Source of the DNA: Halomonas alkalisoli
GTDB lineage: Bacteria > Pseudomonadota > Gammaproteobacteria > Pseudomonadales > Halomonadaceae
Direction: 5' to 3'
Length of the DNA stretch: 64,000 bases
Assembly: GCF_021412585.1 (NCBI RefSeq)
Contig: NZ_JAKCMI010000040.1
Span: forward strand, 1-64,000
Both the position numbers and the translations under genes were made by a program. The notes beneath the pieces are model-generated. The model was not told where the DNA came from. It saw only the letters and a list, made by a program, of their open reading frames with translations, and did not search any database. Within the stretch, counting starts at the first letter, position 1; every line of letters starts with the position of its first letter. This document shows positions 26,844 to 35,514 of the stretch, piece by piece.

Positions 26844-27896
26844 TCAGTCGGTAGTGGAACCCTTCACACCCGCAATGCGTTGCTCGGTCCGCTCGAGGGC
26901 GGCTAGCGTCGCCTCGATGTAAGATTCCGGCACCTCCTCCTCGATGAAGTCGCGGGCCGCCGGCACGGCGATCTCCTGCCACTGGCTCAGTTCTTCGACG
27001 GTGGGCACATAGATCTCCTTGCCCGCCTCGGCCATCAGTACCAGGGCCTCGTTGTCATCCTGGAAGCTGATTGCGTTGCTCGTGGCCGTCGCGATGATGG
27101 CGGCTTCGTCCACCGCCTGACGGTGTGCTTCGGGCAGGCTTTCGTAGAAGTCGTTGTTGGATACCAGCCACAGGTATTCGTACATGTGGCCGGTGAGGGA
27201 GACATAATCGGCGACTTCCATCAGGCCGGCATCCCAGGCGGAGGACAAGCCGCCCTCGAGGCCGTCGATCAGGCCACTCTGCAGTGCCGAATAGCGTTCC
27301 GGCGCCGACACCGTGACGATTTGTGCGGCACCCAATGCCTCGAACAGCTCCTGGTGCAGCGGCACGGCCTGGGTGCGCATCTTGATGGCATGTTCCTGCA
27401 TGTCGGCGGGAGTCCGGATCGGGCCTCGGGTGGTATAGAGGTGGCGGATCGAGTTCTCCATCAGTGCGAGCAGGCGCATGGTGCCGCCGCTGGCATCGAG
27501 CAGCTCGTCGCGGGTCAGCTGCATGTACTCGGGATCCTGGGGCAGTGCCCAGAACACGCTGCGCTCGGTGAACAGGAACGGCCAGCTGTGGACCTGAGCA
27601 TGGGGAAAGATACTGGCGATGCCGCCAGCGCCGGGGAGGTTGAACTCCAGCTCACCGAGGCGCAGCTGGTCGGTAATCTCCCGGTCGCCACCGAGCGCGC
27701 CATGGCGCACCAGGTTGATGGTCAGTTCGCCATCGGTGGCCGCCTCGACATGGTTCTTGAAGGCCTCGGCGGCTTGTACCCCGTAGTTCTGATGCGGGTG
27801 GGCCAGGGTCGCCTCGTAACTCTGGGCCAGGGCCAATGGGGCGAACAAGGCTGAGATCGAGAGGGTGCAGAGCAGCTTGCTGGCGTGCTTCTTCAT
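26844..27896 (-). CDS. TRAP transporter solute-binding protein, DctP/TeaA family
   Basis: Periplasmic binding protein of 350 residues from the ATG at 27896 (CGGAGAA upstream), with a signal peptide cleaved after LALA. The DctP core is visible (GGDREITDQLRLGELEF, YTTRGPIRTPADMQ, KMRTQAVPLHQELFEALGA, YSALQSGLIDGLEGG). The arginine in KMRTQ normally binds the carboxylate of organic-acid ligands, consistent with a sugar acid. It is the first gene of the operon dctP-dctM-dctQ-dehydrogenase-lactonase. Confidence 0.93.
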   Translation of the reverse strand: MKKHASKLLCTLSISALFAPLALAQSYEATLAHPHQNYGVQAAEAFKNHVEAATDGELTINLVRHGALGGDREITDQLRLGELEFNLPGAGGIASIFPHAQVHSWPFLFTERSVFWALPQDPEYMQLTRDELLDASGGTMRLLALMENSIRHLYTTRGPIRTPADMQEHAIKMRTQAVPLHQELFEALGAAQIVTVSAPERYSALQSGLIDGLEGGLSSAWDAGLMEVADYVSLTGHMYEYLWLVSNNDFYESLPEAHRQAVDEAAIIATATSNAISFQDDNEALVLMAEAGKEIYVPTVEELSQWQEIAVPAARDFIEEEVPESYIEATLAALERTEQRIAGVKGSTTD

Positions 27897-28069
27897 GATT
27901 GTTCTCCGTTTACTGTCGTTGATGCGCTGTTGTTCTTGTCGTGGTTCTTGTCGTGGTTCTTGTCTGGCACGCATGGTGCCCTTGTCGCGGCTCTCCCTGC
28001 CGGATGAAACCGCGCCTTCCCGAGAGGGCGCTGGCTCGTTCAGGTCGTGGCAATCACGCCTAATATGTC

Positions 28070-28089
28070 ATTATGAACACATAATTCAT
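28070..28089. promoter_or_regulatory. Candidate operator of the TRAP operon
   Basis: Contains the perfect inverted repeat ATTATG-AACA-CATAAT plus four flanking bases. All 20 bases recur in reverse complement at 32347-32366 before the enoyl-CoA hydratase gene. It lies 174 bp upstream of the dctP start. The adjacent GntR-family regulator is the likely binder. Confidence 0.65.
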
Positions 28090-28119
28090 TTTAAGTTGTA
28101 GAACATTATGCCCGTTGGC

Positions 28120-29130
28120 TCAACCGTTTTCGAGTCGGTGACGGCCCATGCGACAGGCGATATCGAAGGCGTGCCGCATGGCCTGGACGTTGGCCTTGCC
28201 TTGGCCGGCGATATCGAAAGCCGTCCCATGGGCGGGAGTGGTGACGGGAATCGGCAGGCCGCCCTGTACGGTGACACCGCGCTCGAAGCCAAGCAGCTTC
28301 AGCGCGATCTGGCCCTGGTCGTGATACATGGTCACCACGCCATCGAACTCCCCGTCACGTGCGCGCCGGAATAGCGTGTCGGCGGGGAAGGGTCCCTGGG
28401 CGGGATAGCCGGCACCGACGCAGGCCTCGACGGCAGGGGCAATGATGTCGATCTCCTCGCGACCACAGGTGCCACCCTCGCCGGCGTGGGGATTGAGCGC
28501 CGCGACCGCGATTTTCGGATGTTCCAGGCCGCTGGCGATCAGCGCCTCGTGGATCAGTCGCGTGGCGCTCATGATGCGTTCGTGGGTCACATGGCGGGCG
28601 GCCTCGGCAAGCGGGACGTGGGACGAAATGCGCGATGTCCAGAGGTTGCCCAGCGTATTGAACTCGCAGACATCGGTGGTGACGCCCAGGTACTCGGCCA
28701 GGAAGTGCAGCTCGTCCTCATGCTTCAAGCCGCCCTGCTTCATGGCCAGCTTGTTGAGGGGCGCAAAGCAGATGGCGTCGATGTGACCGTCGTTCGCGGC
28801 ATCCAGGCAGTGAGCCAGTACCTTCAGCACAGAGGCGCCGCAAACCGGCGAGACCTGGCCATACTCCGCTTGGTCGCGATCCAGCGTATGCAGGGGGAAC
28901 AAGGCGGGCCCGGAAAGCTCGCGGGCCTGTGCCATATCGTCGATCTCGGGAAGATCGAGATGGGTGCCGGCGATGCGCTGGCCTTCCTGCCACAGCCAGG
29001 GGTCGCCGACCACGACGATCGCGGCCTGATCCGCCGTTCCTCGTTCGGCGAGTAACCGGGCGACCAGCTCAGGGCCGATGCCGGCGGGGTCGCCCAGGGT
29101 CAAGGCGATGCAGGGGCGGGGTGTAGTCAT
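28120..29130 (-). CDS. PdxA-family 4-phospho-(hydroxy)threonate dehydrogenase, PdxA2-like
   Basis: A 336-residue NAD-dependent enzyme of the PdxA family; the start MTTPRPCIALTLGDPAGIGPE is preceded by AAGGAGAGG. Metal-binding His residues sit in SSHVPLAEAARHVT and MYHDQGQIALK, and the terminal GTAFDIAGQGKAN motif is intact. PdxA2 paralogues in catabolic loci dehydrogenate 4-phospho-threonate or erythronate rather than serving vitamin B6 synthesis. A DUF1537 kinase, which normally makes that substrate, is not seen in this window. The gene lies 34 bp after the fuconate dehydratase gene on the same strand. Confidence 0.88.
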   Translation of the reverse strand: MTTPRPCIALTLGDPAGIGPELVARLLAERGTADQAAIVVVGDPWLWQEGQRIAGTHLDLPEIDDMAQARELSGPALFPLHTLDRDQAEYGQVSPVCGASVLKVLAHCLDAANDGHIDAICFAPLNKLAMKQGGLKHEDELHFLAEYLGVTTDVCEFNTLGNLWTSRISSHVPLAEAARHVTHERIMSATRLIHEALIASGLEHPKIAVAALNPHAGEGGTCGREEIDIIAPAVEACVGAGYPAQGPFPADTLFRRARDGEFDGVVTMYHDQGQIALKLLGFERGVTVQGGLPIPVTTPAHGTAFDIAGQGKANVQAMRHAFDIACRMGRHRLENG

Positions 29131-29164
29131 GTTCCTCTCCTTCCAGGGCTGTTCGGGAGTCGGC

Positions 29165-30466
29165 TCAGGTTTCTTGCCAGGCGGCGCCGCCGGGATAGGC
29201 GTGCCGTGCCAGCGAGTCGGGGTGCATGGTGATGCTGTAGCCCGGGGCCGTGGGAACCTGGTAGCGACCGTTGCGGACCACCACGGGGTCAACGAAGTGC
29301 TCGTGGAGGTGGTCGACGTATTCGAGAATGCGCCCCTCCAGCGAGCCGGAAACGGCGATGTAGTCGAAGATCGAGACGTGCTGCACGTATTCGCAGAGTC
29401 CGACGCCCCCGGCATGGGGGCAGACCGGCACGCCGTACTTGGCCGCCATCAGCACCACCACGATGACCTCGTTGAGGCCGCCGAGGCGGGCGGCATCCAC
29501 CTGGCAATAGTCGATGGCGCCAGCCTGGAGCAGCTGCTTGAACATCACCCGGTTGTGGCAATGTTCGCCGGTGGCCACGCCGATCGGCGCCAGGCGCCGG
29601 CGAATCTCGGCATGACCGAGGATGTCGTCGGGGCTGGTCGGCTCCTCGATCCACAGCGGGTCGAACTCGGCAAGCACGCGCATGTTGGCGATCGCCTCGT
29701 CCACGTCCCAGACCTGGTTGGCGTCCATCATCAGCGGACGCTCCCAGCCGATCTCCTCGCGCAGGATCTGGGCGCGGCGCCGATCCTCCTCGAGGTTGCC
29801 GCCGACTTTCTGCTTGAAGTGCGTCCAGCCCTCGGCCAGGGCCTCGCGGGCCAACTTGCGAACCTTGTCGTCCGGGTAGCCAAGCCAGCCGGCTGATGTG
29901 GTGTAGCCCGGATAGCCGTGCTCGCGCATCTCCTGCTCCCGCTGAGCCTTGCCCGCCGCGTTGCGCTTGAGCATGGCCAGCGCTTCCTGTGGGGTCAGCG
30001 CATCGCTGACGAAACGGAAGTCGAGGCTGTTCACCAAGGCTTCCGGGCTCATGTCCGCCAACAGCTTCCAGACCGGCTTCTGCTCCGATTTTGCCCACAG
30101 GTCCCAGATGGCGTTGACGATGGCGGCGGTGGCGAGATGAATGGCTCCCTTGTCGGGCCCGATCCAGCGCAGCTGGCTGTCGCTGCTGGTCAGCCGGCGC
30201 CAGAACTCCCCCATGTTCGAGGTGATCTCCGCCAACGACGCCCCCTCCACCAGGTAGGCCAGCGACTCCACCGCCTTGACGCAGATCTCGTTACCCCGGC
30301 CGATGGTGAAGGTCAGCCCGTGCCCCTCCAGCTGTGCGTCATCGGTATGCAGTACGACATAGGTGGCGGAGTAGTCCGGGGCGGCATTCATGGCATCCGA
30401 GCCATCCAGGGAGCGCGAGGTGGGGAAGCGAATATCCTGAACGGACAGGCGAGAGATGGTGGTCAT
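29165..30466 (-). CDS. L-fuconate dehydratase (enolase superfamily)
   Basis: A 433-residue mandelate-racemase-type enolase that dehydrates L-fuconate to 2-keto-3-deoxy-L-fuconate. The FucD hallmark DIRFPTSRSLDGSDAMN is at the N-terminus. The KxK catalytic lysine motif is HFKQKVGG, metal ligands are in MMDANQVWD, WIEEPTSP and ATGEHCHNR, and the base His is in CPHAGGVGLCEY. Length is right for FucD/ENOSF1. It is divergent from a LysR gene that may control it. Confidence 0.9.
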   Translation of the reverse strand: MTTISRLSVQDIRFPTSRSLDGSDAMNAAPDYSATYVVLHTDDAQLEGHGLTFTIGRGNEICVKAVESLAYLVEGASLAEITSNMGEFWRRLTSSDSQLRWIGPDKGAIHLATAAIVNAIWDLWAKSEQKPVWKLLADMSPEALVNSLDFRFVSDALTPQEALAMLKRNAAGKAQREQEMREHGYPGYTTSAGWLGYPDDKVRKLAREALAEGWTHFKQKVGGNLEEDRRRAQILREEIGWERPLMMDANQVWDVDEAIANMRVLAEFDPLWIEEPTSPDDILGHAEIRRRLAPIGVATGEHCHNRVMFKQLLQAGAIDYCQVDAARLGGLNEVIVVVLMAAKYGVPVCPHAGGVGLCEYVQHVSIFDYIAVSGSLEGRILEYVDHLHEHFVDPVVVRNGRYQVPTAPGYSITMHPDSLARHAYPGGAAWQET

Positions 30467-30599
30467 ACAGTCGGTTTCCTGTTGTGCGTCGGTTGTTATC
30501 GTTCCAGCCTAGAAGGGGAGTGTAATAACCTTCCAATCGAAATTTCCGCCTAGCTGATCCATTCTGGTTATCAGTCGGAGGAGTAAGGGGAGGGTGACG

Positions 30600-31571
30600 A
30601 TGGACAAGCTGACGACGGCTAGCCTGTGTGCCTGGCTACGCTTCAAGCACTTACAGCTGCTGGTGAACCTGGGCCAGAGTCGCAACATGCATGCCGCCGC
30701 TCGCCAGATGCACCTCAGCCAGCCGGCGGCCAGCAAGATGCTGCGCGACCTGGAGACCTACTTCGGCTTCGCGATCTTCGAGCGGCAGCCGCGTGCCATG
30801 GTGCCTACCGAGCTGGGCGGGCATGTGCTGCATCATGCCGAACGCCTGCTCAACGACGTACAACGTCTGGTCGAGGATGTGGAGTCCCTGCGTGAGGGGG
30901 GCTACGGGCGCCTCGCCATCGGGGCCATACCGGCCGCGGCCCCCGAGCTCCTGCCAGCGGCGATTGCCGCCCTGAAGCAGCGGCGGCCGCGGCTGGCGCT
31001 GCGCATCGACGAGCAGAGCAGCGATAGGCTATTGCTGGCGCTGGAGTATCGACAGCTGGACCTGGTCATCGGCCGCCTGACGGAAGTCAGTCAGCACAAC
31101 CAGTTCGATTTCGAAGCGCTGCTGGAGGAACCGCTCCGTGTCGTGGCGCGCTCGGGGCATCCACTGGTGAAAGGCGGGGAGGCGTCACTAGGCGTACTCA
31201 GCCGCTGGCCTTGGATACTGCACCCCTTGAGCAGTCCGATGCGCGGCGTCTTCGAGAGGGCCCTGGCCGAGGCTGGCATTGCCACGCCCGAGGACATCAT
31301 CGAGACGACCTCTACCCAGTCGATCCTGCAGCTGCTGCTGGCCTCCGACATGTTGGCCGTGCTGCCCCACTCCGTCCTCAAGAGGCCCCTGGCCAGCGGC
31401 CAGTATGCGACCCTGCCATTGACCATCGGCAAGCCGCTGGACCACTACGGCATCATCACCCGCAAGCACCAGCCGCTCTCCACGGCGGCGGTCGAGTTGA
31501 TCGACGAACTGCGCGGGCAGGTGGCATTGGCGCGCCGCAGTCCATCGTCAGGGGGAACGTCCGCGCCGTGA
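30600..31571 (+). CDS. LysR-family transcriptional regulator
   Basis: A 323-residue regulator from the ATG at 30600 (GGGGAGG 6 bases upstream; an in-frame GTG at 30594 is possible). The helix-turn-helix is FKHLQLLVNLGQSRNMHAAARQ followed by LSQPAASKMLRDLE; the rest is a periplasmic-binding-like effector domain. The GbpR-like N-terminus (LRFKHLQLLV) is seen in regulators of sugar and aromatic acid genes. It is divergent from the fuconate dehydratase gene with a 133-bp shared promoter region. Confidence 0.92.
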   Translation: MDKLTTASLCAWLRFKHLQLLVNLGQSRNMHAAARQMHLSQPAASKMLRDLETYFGFAIFERQPRAMVPTELGGHVLHHAERLLNDVQRLVEDVESLREGGYGRLAIGAIPAAAPELLPAAIAALKQRRPRLALRIDEQSSDRLLLALEYRQLDLVIGRLTEVSQHNQFDFEALLEEPLRVVARSGHPLVKGGEASLGVLSRWPWILHPLSSPMRGVFERALAEAGIATPEDIIETTSTQSILQLLLASDMLAVLPHSVLKRPLASGQYATLPLTIGKPLDHYGIITRKHQPLSTAAVELIDELRGQVALARRSPSSGGTSAP

Positions 31572-31619
31572 CAGGACCGCCAATCAGGCCGGCTTCGTAT
31601 CTGGTTGACGGGAGGCTGA

Positions 31620-32144
31620 CTAGGTCAGCTGCGTCAGCTCGCTGAGATAGCGATTCTTGCGCGCGACGTAGTCCTTGCTGCTCACGGTGAGACCGGCTAT
31701 TTCCTCCTCGCTCAGCGTCCGCACGACCTTGGCGGGGGAGCCGAGGATCAGCGAGTTGTCGGGAAAGTCCTTGTTGGAGGTGATGACGGAACCGGCACCG
31801 ATCAGGCAGTTGTCACCGATCCTGGCGCCGTTGAGCACCGTGGAGTGCATGCCGATCAGGGTGCCGTTGCCGATGGTGCAGCCGTGCAGCATGACGAGGT
31901 GGCCCACGGTGACGCCTTCGCCGATCTCCATCGGGAAGCCGGGATCGGTATGCAGTACGCAGTTCTCCTGGATGTTGCTGCCCGCGCCGATGACGATCGC
32001 CTCGTTGTCACCACGCAAGACGGCGCCGGGCCAGATGCTGACGTCCCGGGCCAGGCGGGCATCGCCGATGACCGCGGCTTCACGGGCGATGAAGACGGTA
32101 TCGTCATAGGTCGGGGCCAGATCGTCGAGTGCATAGGTAGCCAT
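31620..32144 (-). CDS. Gamma-carbonic anhydrase-like hexapeptide protein (YrdA/CaiE/PaaY type)
   Basis: A 174-residue left-handed beta-helix protein with repeated hexapeptides (IGAGSNIQENCVLH, VTVGHLVMLHGCTIG). Three His residues (one in CVLHTD and two in GHLVMLHGC) match the zinc site of gamma-carbonic anhydrases. In catabolic loci such proteins (CaiE, PaaY) accompany CoA-linked pathways, sometimes as thioesterases. The crotonase and CoA-transferase genes nearby echo the caiE-caiD-caiB set. Confidence 0.88.
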   Translation of the reverse strand: MATYALDDLAPTYDDTVFIAREAAVIGDARLARDVSIWPGAVLRGDNEAIVIGAGSNIQENCVLHTDPGFPMEIGEGVTVGHLVMLHGCTIGNGTLIGMHSTVLNGARIGDNCLIGAGSVITSNKDFPDNSLILGSPAKVVRTLSEEEIAGLTVSSKDYVARKNRYLSELTQLT

Positions 32145-32459
32145 GGTGGTTCTCCGTCAAGGCGATATCGGAAAGACGCGGGGTGCCGGAAAGGGCGCCA
32201 CCTCCTACGTTAGGAAGCGGGGCATAACGCGTCAATAATTTTGAATTCACTTTTTCTCTCTTCTCCCATCTTCTGCTTCCCCGCTGATTTCCTTCACCCT
32301 TTCTTTCCTCTCCTTGCTAGCTCACGACTAAAGTCTAAATGTTGAAATGAATTATGTGTTCATAATCATGTTGTGACGCAGGCTGCGTGCCGCCAGCGGC
32401 CGTAAACAGCAGCCATAAACAAAAGCCACCAGCAACAGCCGCGAGGAGGTAGACGAATC
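32145..32459. other. Divergent promoter region between the CaiE-like and CaiD-like genes
   Basis: A 315-bp region without a gene. It includes a pyrimidine-rich stretch at about 32255-32320 and the operator candidate at 32347-32366, 94 bp before the hydratase start. Confidence 0.6.
32347..32366. promoter_or_regulatory. Candidate operator of the hydratase/CoA-transferase operon
   Basis: Exact reverse complement of the 20 bases at 28070-28089, containing ATTATG-TGTT-CATAAT in this orientation. It lies upstream of the crotonase gene at 32460. Two exact copies before two operons 4 kb apart point to one regulator, probably the GntR protein at 22344. Confidence 0.65.
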
Positions 32460-33251
32460 ATGAACGAGCCCAGCGACGAACTGCTTCATGAACGCATCGG
32501 CCGTGTCGCCTGGCTGACGTTCAACCGCCCCCGAGTGCGCAATGCCATGACCTGGGCGATGTATGACGCGCTGGAGAGGCACTGCCGCGAGTTGAACGAT
32601 GACCCCGACGTGGATGTGGTGGTCCTGCGCGGGGCGGGAGGGGAAGCCTTCGTCGCCGGTACCGATATCAAGCAATTTGCCAATTTCACCGAAGCGCAGG
32701 ATGCACTCGATTACGAGCGGCGCATCGATAGCGTGATCGGCGGCTTGCACGCCCTGAACAAGCCCACCATCGCCCTGATCGAGGGCTACTGCGTCGGTGG
32801 CGGCGCGGCTATCGCCATGGCCTGCGACTTTCGCTACTGCACGCCGGACCTGAAATTCGGCATTCCCATCGCCAGGACCCTGGGCAACTGCGTATCGATG
32901 ACCAACGTGTCCCGGCTGGTGGACCTGGTCGGCCCGGCACGAGCCAAGGAAGTGCTGATGCTGGCCAGGATGATCGGAGCGGATGAGGCGAAGCTCGCGG
33001 GCCTGGTGACCGATAGCTTCGCGGCCGACTCGATCGAAGCAGAGGTGGGGCGAGTCATCGAGCGTCTCCAGGGGTTCGCTCCCTTGACCCTGGGCGCCTG
33101 CAAGGAGGCGATCCATCGCGTCCAGGTCGCACGCCAGCCGGCCGAGGGCAGCGACATCGACCTGATATCGCGCTGCTACACGAGCCAGGACTTCCGTGGT
33201 GCCGTCGCGTCTTTCATCAACAAGACACCGCATAGCTGGAGCGGCCGTTGA
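32460..33251 (+). CDS. Enoyl-CoA hydratase/isomerase family protein, CaiD-like
   Basis: A 263-residue crotonase. GAGGAGG precedes the ATG by 9 bases. The oxyanion-hole segments are FVAGTDIKQFANF and GYCVGGGAAIAMACDFRYC. The usual catalytic glutamates are not obvious in the expected positions, so hydratase, isomerase or lyase activity cannot be chosen. It is followed after 35 bp by the CoA-transferase gene, with which it forms an operon. Confidence 0.88.
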   Translation: MNEPSDELLHERIGRVAWLTFNRPRVRNAMTWAMYDALERHCRELNDDPDVDVVVLRGAGGEAFVAGTDIKQFANFTEAQDALDYERRIDSVIGGLHALNKPTIALIEGYCVGGGAAIAMACDFRYCTPDLKFGIPIARTLGNCVSMTNVSRLVDLVGPARAKEVLMLARMIGADEAKLAGLVTDSFAADSIEAEVGRVIERLQGFAPLTLGACKEAIHRVQVARQPAEGSDIDLISRCYTSQDFRGAVASFINKTPHSWSGR

Positions 33252-33286
33252 GCCGCTCGCTATCCGCCGACCAAGAGGTAATGAAT

Positions 33287-34471
33287 ATGCTTCCCCTAGC
33301 CAACATGAAGGTGCTGGATATTTCGCAGATCATGGCCGGACCGTACTGCACCATGGTGCTGGGCGACATGGGGGCCGAGGTCATAAAGGTCGAGAAGAAC
33401 GGCGGCGACGACAGCCGGCAGATGGGGCCCTACATCAACGACGAATCGACCTGCTTCGCCCAGATAAACCGCAACAAGAAGAGTATCTCGATCAACCTCA
33501 AGGAAGACGAGGGGCGGGAGATATTCTACCGACTGGCGAAGGAGGCCGATGTCATCGTCGAGAACTATCGCCCCGGGGTGGCCAAGTCCCTCAAGGTCGA
33601 CTACGAAACGATCCAGGCCCTGAACCCCGGCATCATCTACTGCTCCATTTCGGGTTACGGGCAGACGGGGCCCTCCAGCCACAAGGGCGGATTCGACCTG
33701 GTGGCGCAAGGCATGTCGGGGTTGATGTCGATGACGGGGGAGCCTGGGCGGCGCCCCTTGAAGACCGGGATCGCCGTGTACGACATTGGCGCCGGCATCA
33801 CCGCGACCTACTCGATCCTGGCCGCCTATATCCACAAGATGACGACCGGGGAAGGGCAGCAGGTGGATGTTGCCATCGCCGAGTGCGGGCTGCCCTGGTT
33901 TACCTGGGAAGCCGCCGCCTATTTCGGCGAAGGCACCATTCCCGAGCCGACCGGCTGGCGGCACCGGGTGTCGGCGCCGTACCAGGCGCTCAAGGTCCAG
34001 GATGGCTACATCATGCTGGGCTGTGCCAATCAGCGTACCTGGGAGCGTCTCTGCCATGAAGTGATCCAGCGCCCGGACCTGCTCGAGGAGCCGCGCTTCG
34101 CGACCAACCATCTGCGTGGGCAGAACGTGGAGGAGCTGGAAGCGCTGCTGGAAGAGATTTTCGTGACGCGCACCAAGCATGACTGGCTCGAAGCGTGTGA
34201 CAAGGCCGGGGTGCCCGCAGGCCCCATCAACAACTTCGCCGAGGCGCTTCAGGACCCCCACTACCTGGCAAGGGGGATGGTCCAGGAAATGGAGCACCCC
34301 ACCATCGGCAAGATGAAGACCATCGGTTTCCCCGGCAAGCTCTCTCGCACGCCGCCCACCATACGTCGCCCGGCGCCGCTGTTTGCCCAGCATACCGACG
34401 AAGTGCTGGCGCAGCTGGGCATCGACGGGGCGCAGTGCGACGCGCTGCGCGAGCGAGGCATCATCAGCTGA
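33287..34471 (+). CDS. Family III CoA-transferase (CaiB/BaiF)
   Basis: A 394-residue CoA-transferase. The ATG at 33287 is preferred because GAGG lies 8 bases upstream; an ATG at 33281 is in frame but too close. Family marks are VLDISQIMAGPYCTMVLGDMG, the CoA-binding VIENYRPGVAK, and GYGQTGP, with the catalytic Asp in GGFDLVAQG. It would activate an organic acid with CoA from a donor such as succinyl-CoA, giving the substrate of the preceding crotonase. The acid is unknown. Confidence 0.91.
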   Translation: MLPLANMKVLDISQIMAGPYCTMVLGDMGAEVIKVEKNGGDDSRQMGPYINDESTCFAQINRNKKSISINLKEDEGREIFYRLAKEADVIVENYRPGVAKSLKVDYETIQALNPGIIYCSISGYGQTGPSSHKGGFDLVAQGMSGLMSMTGEPGRRPLKTGIAVYDIGAGITATYSILAAYIHKMTTGEGQQVDVAIAECGLPWFTWEAAAYFGEGTIPEPTGWRHRVSAPYQALKVQDGYIMLGCANQRTWERLCHEVIQRPDLLEEPRFATNHLRGQNVEELEALLEEIFVTRTKHDWLEACDKAGVPAGPINNFAEALQDPHYLARGMVQEMEHPTIGKMKTIGFPGKLSRTPPTIRRPAPLFAQHTDEVLAQLGIDGAQCDALRERGIIS

Positions 34472-34502
34472 CGCCTCGAGGGGGTCTGTGCTGCCGCCCG
34501 GG

Positions 34503-35378
34503 CTACATCAAAATTGCCAGCAGCACCGGCAGGTAGATCAGCGACAGCAGCGTGGAGCAGAACACCAGGCTGGCCGTGTAGGCGGCACCGCGGCCGGCAC
34601 GCAGGGCAAAGAGGTAATTGAAGACGGCGACCGGCATGCTCATCTGCAGGATGAGAATGCTCTGGGCCATGGGGGGCAGGCCCACCAGCATGCCGATGCC
34701 CCAGGCCACCAGCGCGGCGATGGGAATGCGCAGCAGGCTGAAGCCGATCCCCGACTTCAATCCCTTGACCTGGATGCTGGCCAGGGAGACCCCCAGGGTG
34801 ATCAGCATCAGCGGTACGGTAAAGCCGGAAATCAGGTCGACGCTGTTGTCCAGCCACAGCGGCAGTTCGGTATCGGTCAGCAGCAGGGCCAGGGCGATCA
34901 GAATGGCGTAGACGGTAGGCGTCTTGGCCAGGGTGCGCAGCGGATTGCCGCGGCTGGCCATCATGGCGCCGATGGTGAACTGGAACAGCGAGACCGTGAC
35001 CATTATCGTGATACCGAACACGAAGCCGGCGCTGCCGAAGGCGTAGAGCACCACCGGAAGCCCCATGTTGCCGGTGTTGGGGTACATGGTGGGGGCCAGC
35101 AGGACCCGCCAGTCGCGCCGCAGCAGCTTGGCCAGCACGAAGGCCATGCCCGCCATCGTGATGATCACCAGGGCGGCGGCCAGCATGGTGCGCCCGAAGC
35201 TGCCGGCATCGATGTCCGCCCCGGAAAGCGAGGCCAGCACCAGCGCGGGCGTGCCGATATTGAAGACCAGGCGCGTGACGAAATCCACGGGGTAGGGGTG
35301 GCCCAGTCGAATCCAGGTGAAGCCGAGCCCGGCACCGGCCAATACCGGCGCCATGACGGCAAAGAGTTCGGCAACCAT
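34503..35378 (-). CDS. AEC (auxin efflux carrier) family transporter
   Basis: A 291-residue membrane protein from the ATG at 35378 with about ten helices in two inverted halves (MVAELFAVMAPVLAGAGLGF... and ...LPVLLAILM). AEC members export organic acids or amino acids. It is convergent with the CoA-transferase gene, 32 bp between stop codons. Confidence 0.88.
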   Translation of the reverse strand: MVAELFAVMAPVLAGAGLGFTWIRLGHPYPVDFVTRLVFNIGTPALVLASLSGADIDAGSFGRTMLAAALVIITMAGMAFVLAKLLRRDWRVLLAPTMYPNTGNMGLPVVLYAFGSAGFVFGITIMVTVSLFQFTIGAMMASRGNPLRTLAKTPTVYAILIALALLLTDTELPLWLDNSVDLISGFTVPLMLITLGVSLASIQVKGLKSGIGFSLLRIPIAALVAWGIGMLVGLPPMAQSILILQMSMPVAVFNYLFALRAGRGAAYTASLVFCSTLLSLIYLPVLLAILM

Positions 35379-35514
35379 GCAGGTGTCCTGTTGAGTGACT
35401 GTTCGCGGAAGGGGCTTTTGCGTGCCTATTGTCGAGGTATCGGTCCTGCCACGCAAACCGTTAGGCCGCTAAACGCGCTACACTCTGGCCATCGCCACCG
35501 TCGGATGGGTACTC

